Positions 1 to 9,922 are shown, numbered from the stretch's first letter. The stretch is DNA of 64,000 nt from Candidatus Arthromitus sp. SFB-turkey (GCF_001655775.1 NZ_LXFF01000016.1:62001-126000); one strand, 5' to 3'. Notes: generated by a model not told the origin, from the letters alone. Translations and numbers: made by a program.

Positions 1-465
1 TTGATTATCCCAAGTTCTGCAACGTTAATTGGAATGCTTATGTTTGGAAATTTAATAAAAGAAAGTGGAGTTGTTCCGCAAATTGTTGAAAATGTAAAAA
101 ATGCGTTATTATTTATTGTAACCGTTTTTATTGGGTTGACTGTAGGAGCTACCGCAACAGCAGAAAGTTTTCTTCAGTTAGCAACGATTAAAATAATAAT
201 TTTGGGACTTGTAGCGTTTATATTTGGGACTGTTTTTGGTGTATTATTTGGTAAATTAATGTGTGTTTTAACAAGAGGAAAAGTAAATCCAATGATCGGT
301 GCTGCAGGTGTTAGTGCGGTACCAATGGCAGCAAGAGTTGTTCATAAAATGGGGTTAGAAGAGGATTCCTCAAATTTTTTACTTATGCATGCAATGGGTC
401 CAAATGTTTCAGGAGTTATAGGGTCTGCAGTTGCTGCGGGAATATTGCTTTCAATTTTTGGATGA
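1..465 (+). CDS. Na+-translocating decarboxylase beta subunit (C-terminal part)
   Basis: This is the C-terminal 154 residues of an OadB/GcdB/MmdB-type beta subunit, the integral-membrane part of biotin-dependent decarboxylase sodium pumps. The frame is open at the left edge, so the first codon (TTG) is probably not the real start. It is hydrophobic with several membrane segments. Near the end it carries the family's conserved run GAAGVSAVPMAARV, followed by an HAMGPNVSGVIGSA segment typical of the C-terminus. It stops with TGA at 463-465 and is followed by a hairpin shared with the converging chemoreceptor gene. The decarboxylase substrate (oxaloacetate, methylmalonyl-CoA or glutaconyl-CoA) cannot be told from this fragment. 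Confidence 0.85.
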   Translation: MIIPSSATLIGMLMFGNLIKESGVVPQIVENVKNALLFIVTVFIGLTVGATATAESFLQLATIKIIILGLVAFIFGTVFGVLFGKLMCVLTRGKVNPMIGAAGVSAVPMAARVVHKMGLEEDSSNFLLMHAMGPNVSGVIGSAVAAGILLSIFG

Positions 466-470
466 TATGA

Positions 471-508
471 AAAAAGAAGAGTAGATTTATCTACTCTTCT
501 TTTTTTAT
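471..508. terminator. Bidirectional hairpin terminator
   Basis: A 12-bp perfect stem (475-486 with 489-500) is flanked by an A-run on the left and a T-run on the right, so it can end transcription from both the decarboxylase gene (+) and the chemoreceptor gene (-). It overlaps the last codons of the latter. Confidence 0.85.
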
Positions 509-2275
509 TTTAAATACTTTATATGAATTACGTATATTTCTTATATATCGATTTATTTTTTCGAATTCTATTCTGAAGTGTGAAGATAATTCAGATAGTT
601 TATTTGTAGAATTTGATATTGATTTTAATATAGAATTATTTGATTTTGATTCATCATGAATGTATTTAATGGATGTTAGTATTAAATTATTTTTTTCGGT
701 TAGTTCTTTTGATTTTAAAGATATATTTTCTAATGAAGTAGATGATTTTAAAATAAGTTCGTTTATAGTTTTTAGATTTTTTGAAAACATAGATGATTTT
801 ATAGCATGTTCTTTAAATATGTTTGATGTATCGATTGTTTCAGTATTTATGAAAAAAATTGTTTTAATAATTGTTGCAAGAGTATCTTGTATATGCGATA
901 CTGATTGACTTGTTTTGTATGAAAGTTCTCCTATTTCACGTGCAACTACTGCAAAACCATCTCCATGTTCACCGGCTGATGCAGCTACAATTGAAGCATT
1001 TAATGATAATAGTTTTGTTTGGTTTGCGATTTCATGAATTTCTTTTAAGATTTGTTTTATTTCAGTAGAAAGTTCATTTAAAAGTATTGTATTTGATTTG
1101 AAGTTTTCAAATTTTTGTATTAACGGAGAAATTTCCAAAATAAAAGATTGAATGTTTTCAGTATTTTCTGTACATATTTTTTGAGTACTATGACTAATTT
1201 CTTTTACGTTATGAATTTTATTAGACATTTTGTTTATTGATAAATTAAATGAAAAAATTTCATCTTTTACATTATTTGTATTTAAAAATATTTTTTCGTT
1301 TGATTTTGATATGTTAAATGTTAATGAGTTTATATCTAAAATTTTTGTTATTATGTCTGTTTTTTTGTTCTCTACTTCTAAAAAAGTTGAATCTATTTTT
1401 TGTGATGTCGTTATAATTGATTTTAAAATTTTCTTTATATTTTCAATCATATCTATAAATAAATTTTGTATATATGAAAATTCATTTGAGTGTTGAGAGT
1501 AACTAAATTTTTCAGATAGATTTCCTTTAGAAATTACTCTCAAAAAAGATTTGATTGATCTTATTGGTTGCATTAATTTTGATATTGAAAATCCTGTAAT
1601 AATTAAAGAAAAACCGTATAGTATAAGTGAAAATTTTGTTATGAATGATAGTATGGCATTTTTTTCTTCACTTGTTATTTTGTTTAGAGCTTTTGTATCT
1701 AAATCTATACCGATCAAACTTATTATATTGTTATTTGAGTCTAATATTGGTGAATAAAATGAATAATATTCTCCCCAAGAGTTACTTACATATTGTGCTC
1801 TTATAAATTTTTTCTTTTTATAGGTTTCCTTAACTATAGCTGTCGGTTTATCTCTTAATACATATCCTGGAGGTAAAAATAATTCTCCATCTGTAGCGTC
1901 GATAAGCATGATTTCATTATTATTTTCATCCAGTTTAATTGTATATACATAAACGGCATTTACCATTTTTTTTAGATTTTTTAAAGAGTTTAAACATTTT
2001 TCAAAGTTGGCATTTTCTTGAGTGGGATTTTTTAAAAAATCTAAATATGACTCTATGTCAAATTTTTTAATATAATTATTTGATATTACTTGACCATAGG
2101 TTTCTAATGTATTTCTGGCGGTTGTATTTAGTAAAAATATTGAGCTTAATAAGAAAAATAAAAATAAAAGCAATAATATTAAAATATGAATTGAAAAAAT
2201 TTTAATTTTTATGGAATTCCTTTTCAGTGTATAGTTTTTTTGAAGAAAGTCTTGATTAAATATAAAATCTTTCAT
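491..2275 (-). CDS. Methyl-accepting chemotaxis protein
   Basis: A 594-residue chemoreceptor. A short cytoplasmic N-terminus is followed by TM1 (about residues 28-49), an extracytoplasmic sensor of about 155 residues that looks Cache-like, TM2 (about 207-230), a weak HAMP region, and a long helical signalling domain. The signalling hairpin tip is clear around residue 432: NQTKLLSLNASIV, then AGEHGDGFAVVAREIGELS, close to the family core that contacts CheA and CheW. An SD (GGAGTAG) precedes the ATG. The gene lies 23 bases downstream of a second chemoreceptor in the same direction, so the two probably form an operon. The ligand is unknown. Confidence 0.9.
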   Translation of the reverse strand: MKDFIFNQDFLQKNYTLKRNSIKIKIFSIHILILLLLFLFFLLSSIFLLNTTARNTLETYGQVISNNYIKKFDIESYLDFLKNPTQENANFEKCLNSLKNLKKMVNAVYVYTIKLDENNNEIMLIDATDGELFLPPGYVLRDKPTAIVKETYKKKKFIRAQYVSNSWGEYYSFYSPILDSNNNIISLIGIDLDTKALNKITSEEKNAILSFITKFSLILYGFSLIITGFSISKLMQPIRSIKSFLRVISKGNLSEKFSYSQHSNEFSYIQNLFIDMIENIKKILKSIITTSQKIDSTFLEVENKKTDIITKILDINSLTFNISKSNEKIFLNTNNVKDEIFSFNLSINKMSNKIHNVKEISHSTQKICTENTENIQSFILEISPLIQKFENFKSNTILLNELSTEIKQILKEIHEIANQTKLLSLNASIVAASAGEHGDGFAVVAREIGELSYKTSQSVSHIQDTLATIIKTIFFINTETIDTSNIFKEHAIKSSMFSKNLKTINELILKSSTSLENISLKSKELTEKNNLILTSIKYIHDESKSNNSILKSISNSTNKLSELSSHFRIEFEKINRYIRNIRNSYKVFKIKKEE

Positions 2276-2298
2276 GAATACTACTCCATTTTATAAAA

Positions 2299-4032
2299 TT
2301 ATAATTTGAATTGATTTAATTCGAATTTTATTTGGTTTATATTGTCATCTAAATCTTCAAAACTTTTTCTAAATGTTAAAGCATTATCATTAACTTTTGT
2401 TATTAGGTTTTCTATTTGCTTTATGGAATTAAGATTAGATGAAGAGTTTGAACTTAAAAATGTTACATTTTCTAAAATTATTTCATTTTTGTTATTGAGT
2501 TTTTCTGATGAAAAAGATATGTCCTTTAAAACAATAGTTATGTTTTTAATGGAATTATATATTTCAGATAAATTTGATGAAAATATTTTTGATTTTTCTG
2601 AGTGCTTTTTAAATGATTCAAATATTTCAATGGATTCTTTATTTAATAGATTTATAGTGTTGCTTATTTTTACCAGTGTTTGTTGAATATATCCGGTGGA
2701 TTTTATTATATTTTGTGATAATTCTCCAACTTCTTTTGCTATAACTCCAAAACTTTTTCCATGTTCTCCAGCAGATATTGCAACTATGGATGCATTCAAA
2801 GAAAGAAGTTTAGTTTCATTTGTTATTGTTAAAATGTTTTCTAAAATATCATTTATTTTATTTGATAAAATTGTAAGATTTCTACATTCTGTTTGTTCAG
2901 TCTTAAATTTTTTAATTAAGATAGAGATTTCTATTAAGAATTCATTTAAAAATTCATTATTGTTTTGACAAATATTTATAGCAGTTATATTTGATTCGAG
3001 TATATTTTTAATTTCACTGGTTATTAAGTTTATATCATCTGAAAAAATTTGCATTTTATTTTTCAAATTAAATACTTCTTTATTTACATTTTCATTTGAT
3101 TTTGAAACTTTTGATATATAGGTTATAGTTGATTTAATTTTATTTACCATTTCAAGAGAGCTTATTTTTACTTTCGAAATTGAAAATTTTATATATTCAA
3201 GGTAGATTATAAGACTAAGTATAAAATTATTTATCAGAGATATTGATTTAACAAACAATTTTTGAATTACATTAAATTCATGAGTAGAAAATGATATATT
3301 TTTATTTACTGCTAAAATTTTATTTGAAATATTTAAAACTTCGTTTTTGATTATATAGATTGGTTTTAAAATTTTCCAAAGACCTAATGTTGCGATGTAT
3401 ATGTAAAATATTGTTAAAAAAACATTTAATAAGAGTAATATACAAACTGTTTTGATAAATTTACCTAATGTTAATTTTATAAATGTATTTTCTGTAATAT
3501 TGAAAGCTACAAGAGCTAAAACATTTCCAGCTTCATTTAAAATAGGAGAATAAAAACTATAATAATTTGAATTATTATCTTTTACATTTCCAGATATCAT
3601 TTGTTTAGAGTTATAGGCTTCTAATCCAAATTTTGAATCGATAGTATCTCCAATTTTAAAATTAACATTGCTACCGTGTACAAGTAGCACCTCTTTATTA
3701 TCAATTAAGTTAATTGTTGACAAATATACGTCATCAATTCCCAAGTTGTCTGAAAATTCTGAGAGATATGATCTTATATCTTTAAAAACGGGGCTTGATT
3801 TTGTTGGAGTTTCTAAAAAATCGTAAGTTAATTTATAGTCGAAACTCGAAGCTAAATTATATAAAACATCTTCATAATAATTAATTAAAACATTATTTGA
3901 TGTAGTGATAACAATGTTTAGATATACAAAAATTGAAAATAATGTTATTATTGCTATAATTCCAATTTTTTGAATTAACATTGTCCGAAATAGTGTTTTT
4001 GATTTTAAATTTTTAAAGAGTATTTTTTGTAT
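2299..4032 (-). CDS. Methyl-accepting chemotaxis protein, probable non-AUG start
   Basis: A paralog of the downstream chemoreceptor with the same plan: TM1, an extracytoplasmic sensor, TM2, then a helical signalling domain whose tip reads LLSLNASIVAISAGEHG followed by KSFGVIAKEVGELS. The first ATG is at 3981 (560 residues), but no SD precedes it. The frame stays open 17 codons further up, encoding a basic stretch (KILFKNLKSKTLFRT) typical of a receptor N-terminus. A strong SD (AAGGGGG on the minus strand, about 4041-4047) lies 8 bases before an in-frame ATA at 4030-4032. I therefore place the start at that ATA. ATC and ATT lie just upstream in the same frame. Either a rare AUA start is used or a normal ATG was lost. 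Confidence 0.75.
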   Translation of the reverse strand: MQKILFKNLKSKTLFRTMLIQKIGIIAIITLFSIFVYLNIVITTSNNVLINYYEDVLYNLASSFDYKLTYDFLETPTKSSPVFKDIRSYLSEFSDNLGIDDVYLSTINLIDNKEVLLVHGSNVNFKIGDTIDSKFGLEAYNSKQMISGNVKDNNSNYYSFYSPILNEAGNVLALVAFNITENTFIKLTLGKFIKTVCILLLLNVFLTIFYIYIATLGLWKILKPIYIIKNEVLNISNKILAVNKNISFSTHEFNVIQKLFVKSISLINNFILSLIIYLEYIKFSISKVKISSLEMVNKIKSTITYISKVSKSNENVNKEVFNLKNKMQIFSDDINLITSEIKNILESNITAINICQNNNEFLNEFLIEISILIKKFKTEQTECRNLTILSNKINDILENILTITNETKLLSLNASIVAISAGEHGKSFGVIAKEVGELSQNIIKSTGYIQQTLVKISNTINLLNKESIEIFESFKKHSEKSKIFSSNLSEIYNSIKNITIVLKDISFSSEKLNNKNEIILENVTFLSSNSSSNLNSIKQIENLITKVNDNALTFRKSFEDLDDNINQIKFELNQFKL

Positions 4033-4065
4033 GATAATAACCCCCTTAGGTTAGTTTTACTTCAA

Positions 4066-4091
4066 AACGATAAATTTAAACGATAAATTTA
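4066..4091. repeat. Perfect 13-bp tandem repeat
   Basis: AACGATAAATTTA occurs twice without a gap (4066-4078 and 4079-4091) between the divergent chemoreceptor and ppaX genes. It could be an operator or a chance repeat in AT-rich DNA. Confidence 0.6.
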
Positions 4092-4246
4092 ATTGTGAAA
4101 TATAATTTGGTACATTTTAAAAATTCTTTGTGTTTTATTATGTACCAAAAGTCTACTTAGTATTAAAAAATTTAAAGTTTTATTGTTTTTGAAAATATAT
4201 AATGATAGAATTTTATATAGATTAGTGAAAATGGAGGAGGTTTTGT

Positions 4247-4879
4247 ATGTTAAATGCAGTTTTATTTGATTTAGATGGTACACTTATAGATACGAATGAA
4301 TTAATTATAGATTCGTTTAAGCACACGTTTGAGGTTTTAAAGAAACCGGTTCCAACGAGAGAAAAAATTATAAGTTGTTTTGGGGAGCCTCTACATGAAA
4401 CAATGAATAAATTTTTTGATGATGCGGATGAGGCTGTAGAAATTTATAGAGAGTTTAATTTAAAATATCATGATGATAGAATTTCCTCTTATAAAAATGC
4501 TAGTGAAATGCTTGAAAATTTAAAAAACAAAGGATATAAATTAGCGATAGTAACTTCAAAAAATAGAAGTACGGCCTTGAGAGGGTTAAAATATTTGAAA
4601 ATATTAGATTATTTTGAAGTTTTAGTAAGCAGTGATGAAGTTGAAAATCATAAACCTCATCCAGAACCAGTTTTGAAGGCGTGTGAAATTTTAGAAGTTT
4701 CTCCTAAAAATTCTATAATGGTTGGAGATTCCATATATGACATTATGAGTGGAAGAAATGCAGGAAGTAAAACTTGTGGGGTTTGCTATAGTTTTATGAA
4801 AGATAAACTTTTAGAAATGAAAGCGGATTATTATATTGATGATTTAATAGAAATCTTGGATATAGTACAAGCTGTATAG
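4247..4879 (+). CDS. ppaX: Pyrophosphatase PpaX-like HAD hydrolase
   Basis: A 210-residue haloacid-dehalogenase-family phosphatase, close in length and opening sequence to Bacillus PpaX, which hydrolyses the pyrophosphate released by HPr kinase/phosphorylase. Motif I is FDLDGTLIDTNE (residues 7-18, nucleophile Asp8 and Asp10). Motif II Ser/Thr lies in LAIVTSKNR, with a Lys in NHKPHPEP. Motif III is GDSIYDI near residue 160. The cap domain after motif I is the helical type. The ATG follows a strong GGAGGAGG. PpaX rather than phosphoglycolate phosphatase is suggested by the TNELII signature and length; the two families are close. Confidence 0.8.
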   Translation: MLNAVLFDLDGTLIDTNELIIDSFKHTFEVLKKPVPTREKIISCFGEPLHETMNKFFDDADEAVEIYREFNLKYHDDRISSYKNASEMLENLKNKGYKLAIVTSKNRSTALRGLKYLKILDYFEVLVSSDEVENHKPHPEPVLKACEILEVSPKNSIMVGDSIYDIMSGRNAGSKTCGVCYSFMKDKLLEMKADYYIDDLIEILDIVQAV

Positions 4880-4887
4880 AAAATTTG

Positions 4888-4928
4888 AAAAAATTACTAT
4901 CTTATTTTTTAATAGGATAGTAATTTTT
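4888..4928 (+). terminator. Hairpin terminator after ppaX
   Basis: AAATTACTATC (4891-4901) pairs with GATAGTAATTT (4916-4926) around an AT-rich loop and is followed by a T-run. Confidence 0.75.
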
Positions 4929-4991
4929 TATTAATAAATTAAAATCAAATAGTTAATATTAATAGTGAGTTTTAATATGAAAGGAATAAAT

Positions 4992-6146
4992 ATGAATACA
5001 AATTTGATTTCTTTTAAACAGCAAACTATTTTTAATAGCTATGAAGAATTTCTTAGAGAAGTAGATTTATCAGATAGAGTTTTAATGTTTATGACTTATG
5101 ACTTTGATGTAGAAAATTTAATACTGAATGATTTGATTTTAAAACTTAAATCTTCTAATACCCGTATTCATAATTTTAAGGTTTTAAATTGTAATCAAAC
5201 AATGAAAAATGTATTTGATATAGTTAATTTCATGCAAAAGCACGGTGTTGATACGATTATTGCTATTGGTGAAGATTTTTTAGGTGAACTTTTGAAGGCT
5301 GTAAATGTTTTTTATAATAATAGAAATATAAATACTTTAGTTGAACTTGAAGCAAATAAAAAATATTTAACTTATGATAAACTGAAGGAAACAATATTTA
5401 TTCCAACAACAGGTGGATGTAGTGAAGTTCATAAATATTTTAGGCTTATAGATGAGGAATTTTCTCAGGTAACAATTTTTGAGGATTCTATGGCTAAAAT
5501 AGATAAAATAGTTTTAGATTGTAAAATTTCTAAATTATTACCAATTGAATATGTTATGTATTACATATTTTCAACAATAGCCAATTTAGTTGATATTGTT
5601 TTGAATGATAATGTAGGTGAAGATGTTAAAGAAGAATGTAAGAATATTTTGCGTGAATTAACAAATCTTCTAGAAAATGGAGAAAAATTTGGAGATAGTT
5701 TATTTTTTCGTGAGAAAATTTTAAAATACAGTATTGAGGTTTCAAAAATAATAGACAATACAGGATATGGAATTTTGTATTTGTATGGAAGTTTAATTGA
5801 AAGTGTTTTTTCTATTCCTAGAAATACAATTGATTCACTTGGAATTGAATTTTTACTAAGTGAAATAAACAAAAAGTATTCGCTTTTTTATTTGAGTAAA
5901 TATTTTAATGTTTGTAGTAAAAAGATGGGATATGAAGAATTTATTAAATCTGTAAAAAAGAGATATGGTGCTAAGGATAATTTGAAATTTTATAAACTTA
6001 ATAATCAAATTTTAGATAAAGTAAAAAGAGTGGCTTTGAATTTTTTATTCAAACATAAAATGGTTGAAAAGTATAGATCTCTTAATTTTAATGAGGAATT
6101 TAATAATAGACTTTTTGAGTATTATTTAGATGGTGTAAATGGTTAA
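4992..6146 (+). CDS. Degenerate iron-containing alcohol dehydrogenase-like protein
   Basis: A 384-residue protein that I read as a diverged member of the iron-dependent alcohol dehydrogenase/dehydroquinate synthase-like fold. Landmarks in family order: VDTIIAIGEDFLGELLKAV (usually IIAIGGGS..D..K), FIPTTGGCSEV (usually IPTT.GTGSE), and KIDKIVLDCKISKLLP (usually ..ILDP.L...LP). The helical C-terminal half lacks the expected metal ligands: the usual D-A-x-x-H is replaced by EYVMYYIFSTIANLVD, and no H-G or H-x3-H cluster is seen. The NAD phosphate loop (GGGS) is also lost. I infer a pseudoenzyme or a changed role. The start ATG at 4992 has AAGGA six bases upstream; a GTG at 4965 is possible but less good. 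It stands alone between two terminators. Confidence 0.55.
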   Translation: MNTNLISFKQQTIFNSYEEFLREVDLSDRVLMFMTYDFDVENLILNDLILKLKSSNTRIHNFKVLNCNQTMKNVFDIVNFMQKHGVDTIIAIGEDFLGELLKAVNVFYNNRNINTLVELEANKKYLTYDKLKETIFIPTTGGCSEVHKYFRLIDEEFSQVTIFEDSMAKIDKIVLDCKISKLLPIEYVMYYIFSTIANLVDIVLNDNVGEDVKEECKNILRELTNLLENGEKFGDSLFFREKILKYSIEVSKIIDNTGYGILYLYGSLIESVFSIPRNTIDSLGIEFLLSEINKKYSLFYLSKYFNVCSKKMGYEEFIKSVKKRYGAKDNLKFYKLNNQILDKVKRVALNFLFKHKMVEKYRSLNFNEEFNNRLFEYYLDGVNG

Positions 6147-6180
6147 AAAATGATATAGTTTTTCTATATCATTTTTTTGT
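6145..6180 (+). terminator. Hairpin terminator
   Basis: ATGATATAG and CTATATCAT form a stem with flanking A- and T-runs (6145-6178). It ends the dehydrogenase-like gene just before rlmD. Confidence 0.8.
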
Positions 6181-6197
6181 TTAGTGAGGTAGAAAAA

Positions 6198-7541
6198 TTG
6201 AAAAAGGGAGAAATATTTGAATTAGAAATAATTGGAATTAATTTTAGTGGAGAAGCATTTGGAGAATTTCAAGGTGAAAAATATTTTGTTAAAGGTTCTA
6301 TACCTTTTGAAAAATTAAAAGTACGTTTTATAAAAATAAAGTCAGGAAAAAGAATTTGTAAAATTGTTGAAAGAATTAAAGAATCTCCAATTTCAATAAT
6401 GCCTGTTTGTGAAAAGTTTGGTCAGTGTGGAGGATGTACATATTTAAATTTAAATTATGAAAATCAAATTAAATTTAAGGAAGAGGCATTAATAAATTTA
6501 TTAAGAGATGAAAATATAAATTATGAAAAATTTTTAGGTACAATAAAGGCCCCAAGTCAGTTTGAATATAGAAATAAAATGGAATTTTCTTTTGGAGATG
6601 AATTTAAAGATGGTCCATTAGAATTAGGGTTACATAAGAAAGGAAATCCATTTGGGGTTGTTCCTACATATGATTGTCATTTAGTAAATCAAGATTTTAG
6701 AAAAATAATGAGAGTAACAGTGGATTATTTTAGAAGACTAAATGTACAAGCGTATAAATTGAAAAATCATAAGGGATATTTGAGAAATTTAATTTTAAGA
6801 GATGGAAAAGAAGAATTAATAATTTGTCTTGTAACTTCAAGTCAAGAAAATATAGATTTAAATAATTTCAAAAATGAAATTTTAAACTTAGATTTAAATA
6901 AAAAAGTTGGTGGGATAATTCATGTAGTATCTGATTCTTTAAGCGATGCTATAGATCCTAAGAAAATTGATATTATTTATGGTAATGATTACATATATGA
7001 AGAATTGTTTGGATTGAAATTTAAAATAAATTTATTTTCATTTTTTCAAACTAATACTGAGGGCATGAAAGTTTTATATGGAAAAGTTAAAGAGAATATT
7101 AAAAATGATGAGGGAACAATTCTTGATCTTTATTGTGGAACTGGAACAATTGGACAAATTTTAAGTCATGGATCTAAAAATAAAGTTATAGGAATTGAAA
7201 TTGTAAAAGATGCTGTAATTATGGCGAGAGAAAATGCAAAACTTAATAATCTTGATTGTGAATTTATAGAAGGAGATGTAGCTGAAGTTGTTAAGAACAT
7301 AAAAGATAAAATATCTTTTATTGTTGTTGATCCTCCAAGAGCTGGGATTATGGAAAAGGGAGTAAGAAACATTTGTAAGTTTAATGTAGAAAATATTATT
7401 TATGTTTCATGTAATCCCAAAACTTTAGTTGAAGATTTAAAAATCTTTTTAGAGTATGGATACAAAGTTAAAAGTATACAGGGAGTGGATATGTTTCCAA
7501 ATACATATCATTTAGAAACTATAGTTGTTTTGTATAAGTAA
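6198..7541 (+). CDS. rlmD: 23S rRNA (uracil-5-)-methyltransferase RlmD/RumA family
   Basis: A 447-residue SAM-dependent RNA m5U methyltransferase of the TrmA/RumA family. An N-terminal TRAM-like beta barrel (about 1-58) is followed by the iron-sulfur Cys motif C-x5-C-x2-C (CEKFGQCGGC), a central domain, and a C-terminal Rossmann methyltransferase with LDLYCGTGTIG (SAM loop), VDPPRAG and the nucleophile loop YVSCNPKTL. I prefer the TTG at 6198 because GAGGT lies 7 bases upstream; the upstream in-frame TTG at 6177 falls in the preceding terminator. Many Firmicutes carry two paralogs of this family, so the target uridine is not certain. Confidence 0.88.
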   Translation: MKKGEIFELEIIGINFSGEAFGEFQGEKYFVKGSIPFEKLKVRFIKIKSGKRICKIVERIKESPISIMPVCEKFGQCGGCTYLNLNYENQIKFKEEALINLLRDENINYEKFLGTIKAPSQFEYRNKMEFSFGDEFKDGPLELGLHKKGNPFGVVPTYDCHLVNQDFRKIMRVTVDYFRRLNVQAYKLKNHKGYLRNLILRDGKEELIICLVTSSQENIDLNNFKNEILNLDLNKKVGGIIHVVSDSLSDAIDPKKIDIIYGNDYIYEELFGLKFKINLFSFFQTNTEGMKVLYGKVKENIKNDEGTILDLYCGTGTIGQILSHGSKNKVIGIEIVKDAVIMARENAKLNNLDCEFIEGDVAEVVKNIKDKISFIVVDPPRAGIMEKGVRNICKFNVENIIYVSCNPKTLVEDLKIFLEYGYKVKSIQGVDMFPNTYHLETIVVLYK

Positions 7542-7553
7542 AAGTTGGTTTTT

Positions 7554-7583
7554 AAATGGAATAGTATATTGAAAATATACCAT
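7554..7583. terminator. Weak hairpin downstream of rlmD
   Basis: GTATATT and AATATAC form a stem that can extend through AAATG/CATTT with a bulge. No clean T-run follows, so terminator function is uncertain. Confidence 0.35.
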
Positions 7584-7598
7584 TTGTTTGCATAATTT

Positions 7599-8667
7599 TT
7601 ACACGGTTGTCAAAGATAAATTTTTAAATATCTCAACATATTTTTCAGACATTTTTTTGTAGCACGAGTATATGTACTTAAAGTTGTTTGTATGTTGTTA
7701 TGATTTAATTTATATTGAACATATTTAATATTTGCGTTATTTTCAATTAATATAGCTGCATGAGTATTTCTCAATGAGTGGAAATTAAAGATAATATTTA
7801 GTTTATAGTTTATTATTTTCTATGCGTAATGGATGAATTAGGAGTTGTAATTGGCCATTCTCTTTTATACAAACCATGTTAACTTTTGGTGAGGGTAAAT
7901 TAAGATGAGTGGAAATTATTAGGTTATTTTTTATATTGATTTATGTAATATTTCACTATATTTTGATGGCTTGGTTTTTTGTAGAGATAAAATACTATTG
8001 AGTTTGTTTTTGGTAAATAATTTTATTTATATTTATTATATTATTTATAAAATCAATGTCATTTCATGTTAAAGTGGGTACTTCTCCAATTCTATATCTA
8101 GTATAATATTCAATTAAGATAGGTAGATTAAAGTTGAACCAAATGAAAATTTGGTTATTATTTGTTTGAGTTTTATAACATTCATATTCCGTAAATTTAT
8201 TATTGTATAAGATTTTCTTTAATAAATTTAGAAGGATAAACAGCGTATTTAAAGAATAATTTAATAAAGGTGTTATATTTATCAAGTGATTTTTACTTAT
8301 ACCTGTTAAAAATTTTTTATTTATAAATTTTTGTAACAAACTTGGAGATAATGATTTTTAATTTATAAATACCGAGATTTGGTTCTATATGGTTTTCTGT
8401 TATGTTTTTATAACATTATTGAGTATTATATTTATAATTAATTAAAACATAATTTTTATGCTGATAATTTATATAATCAGATATGGATATATCATTTGTA
8501 TTTAAATGTTATCCATTTTGATTATATTCTTTTAAAGCTTTCTTTAAATCTGTTTCGGCTTCTTTCTTTTAGTTTTATTACAAACCCATTCTATTTTTTC
8601 TGTTGATCCTATCTGATTCAAACGAGTAATATAATTTGTTTCTCTGCTTTTTAATTCTATCAGTCAT
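7599..8667 (-). pseudogene. Tyrosine recombinase (phage integrase), decayed
   Basis: Minus-strand translation in shifting frames recovers a whole integrase of about 356 codons. It starts MTDRIKKQRNKLYYSFE at 8667 behind AAAAGGAG. An AP2-like N-terminal piece follows (EAETDLKKALKEYNQNG, near 8520-8570), then a core piece ending YRIGEVPTLT, a stop, and NDIDFINN (usually TG.R.GE...L.W.DIDF, near 8064-8110). The C-terminus is FHSLRNTHAAILIEN through TLSTYTRAT (7640-7780), which retains the H-x-x-R and the Tyr nucleophile region. Several stops and frameshifts break it. It belongs with the repressor and Cro remnants as the control module of a dead prophage or integrative element. Confidence 0.85.
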
Positions 8668-8707
8668 TTGTTTATTCTCCTTTTAATAAATTTTACATTT
8701 TTTTAAT

Positions 8708-9136
8708 TTATTTTATTGTTGAATATTTTTTTGATTTTAACATATGCTTGATTTCTCCTCTTATTTCTCCTCTATCGTAGTGATCTAATTTACTATATAG
8801 TTTTATAGTTTTTAGACAGTCTTCTCCATATTTGTTTTTTATAATTAAATCAATATTATAATTTATGTCATTATTTAATTTTTCCATGGTTATGTCATAC
8901 CCCATTAACCAAACAACATTTACATTTAAAGCTTCACTTAAAATAAAGAGTTTATGCTGATTTGGTTCAACTTTACCTGATAAATATTGGCTAAGATCTG
9001 ATTTATTTAACTTTATTTTATATTTTGTAGAAATAGGTTTGGTTAAATTTAATATATCTATTTGTTTAAGTTTTTTTGTTTCCATAATTTGTTTTAGACG
9101 TTCTTTAGTATTAGAAATTCTAATTTTTATCACCAC
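8708..9136 (-). CDS. XRE-family phage repressor
   Basis: About 138-142 residues. The N-terminal helix-turn-helix has an insertion typical of phage repressors: KERLKQIMETKKLKQIDIL, then NKSDLSQYLSGKVEPNQHKL as the recognition region, then NVNVVWLMGYD. The C-terminal part is a short helical dimerisation-like region; there is no S24 peptidase domain. The frame reaches a GTG at 9136, but that GTG is embedded in the excellent SD AAGGTGGTGAT. The best-spaced codon after this SD is ATT at 9124, which gives an IRISNTKERL start. Either an AUU start is used or the ATG was lost in decay. It is divergent from the Cro remnant, the usual lysogeny-switch layout. Confidence 0.75.
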   Translation of the reverse strand: MVIKIRISNTKERLKQIMETKKLKQIDILNLTKPISTKYKIKLNKSDLSQYLSGKVEPNQHKLFILSEALNVNVVWLMGYDITMEKLNNDINYNIDLIIKNKYGEDCLKTIKLYSKLDHYDRGEIRGEIKHMLKSKKYSTIK

Positions 9137-9336
9137 CTTTTTGTAATATTTTAATTTAATATATTTAAAAGTTCAATAAAATTAACTATATCTTATATAT
9201 TGTTATTAGAATTCAAAATTTTTAACTAAGATGTCAAAAATTAGTAATATATTGAAAAAAATTATGTAGATTTGATATACTTTAATTAGTTCGATAATTT
9301 GAACTTTTATATAGGAAAGAAAGGGAGAGGTTGTTA

Positions 9337-9586
9337 TTGAAGTTTGACTATTCAAAATTAAATTGAAGGATAGTAGAGAAATGTAAAACTCAAGGTAAGT
9401 TTGCTTTTTTAATGGGTCTTTCTCAAAAAAACAATATCTTCGAGATTAAATAATAAAACTGCATTTAAACAGCATGAAATCAGTAAAGCAATACAAGTTT
9501 TAAGTATTGATAATAAGGAAGTTACTGATTATTTTTTTACTCTAAGAAGTTCAAAATTTTTAACTATATTTATTAATAATAAATAA
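9337..9586 (+). pseudogene. Cro-like phage regulator (DUF739 type), frameshifted
   Basis: Starting at TTG 9337 behind GGGAGAGG the frame reads LKFDYSKLN, a TGA at 9364, then RIVEKCKTQGKFAFLMGLSQ. After a one-base shift near 9430 it continues SRLNNKTAFKQHEISKAIQV and LSIDNKEVTDYFFTLR to a TAA at 9584. This matches the small DUF739 phage Cro-like proteins over its full length. One nonsense codon and one frameshift make it a pseudogene. It is divergent from the repressor, so 9137-9336 was the switch operator region. Confidence 0.75.
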
Positions 9587-9922
9587 AAAAAGATTGGAAA
9601 AAGAGGAAGCAAAAAATAATAATTATTATACGTTAATATATTACTTCTTTTTTTATCAATCATTTTAAGTTCTAAATATTTCAAATAGTTTTATTAACAA
9701 TTTTGTTTTTTGAAATATATTTTGATTTATAGTTATTTTCATTTGTAAATTAATTATAGCTATTATTTATTTTAGTATATTATCACATTAATTAGGGTCT
9801 GTTATAATTTTTAATTTTAATCCTAATATGTTGAAAAATAATTAACAAAATGTTAATATTATTAATATTAAAGATCTATTTGAAAATAACATCTAATTTA
9901 TATTTTGATAGGTAATTATTAT
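9587..9922. other. AT-rich gap with no gene recognised
   Basis: A weak imperfect hairpin (AAGAGGAAG near 9601 with CTTCTTTTT near 9645) may end transcription from the Cro remnant. The rest is AT-rich without a convincing coding frame; the promoter for the next gene should lie here, but I cannot place it. Confidence 0.4.
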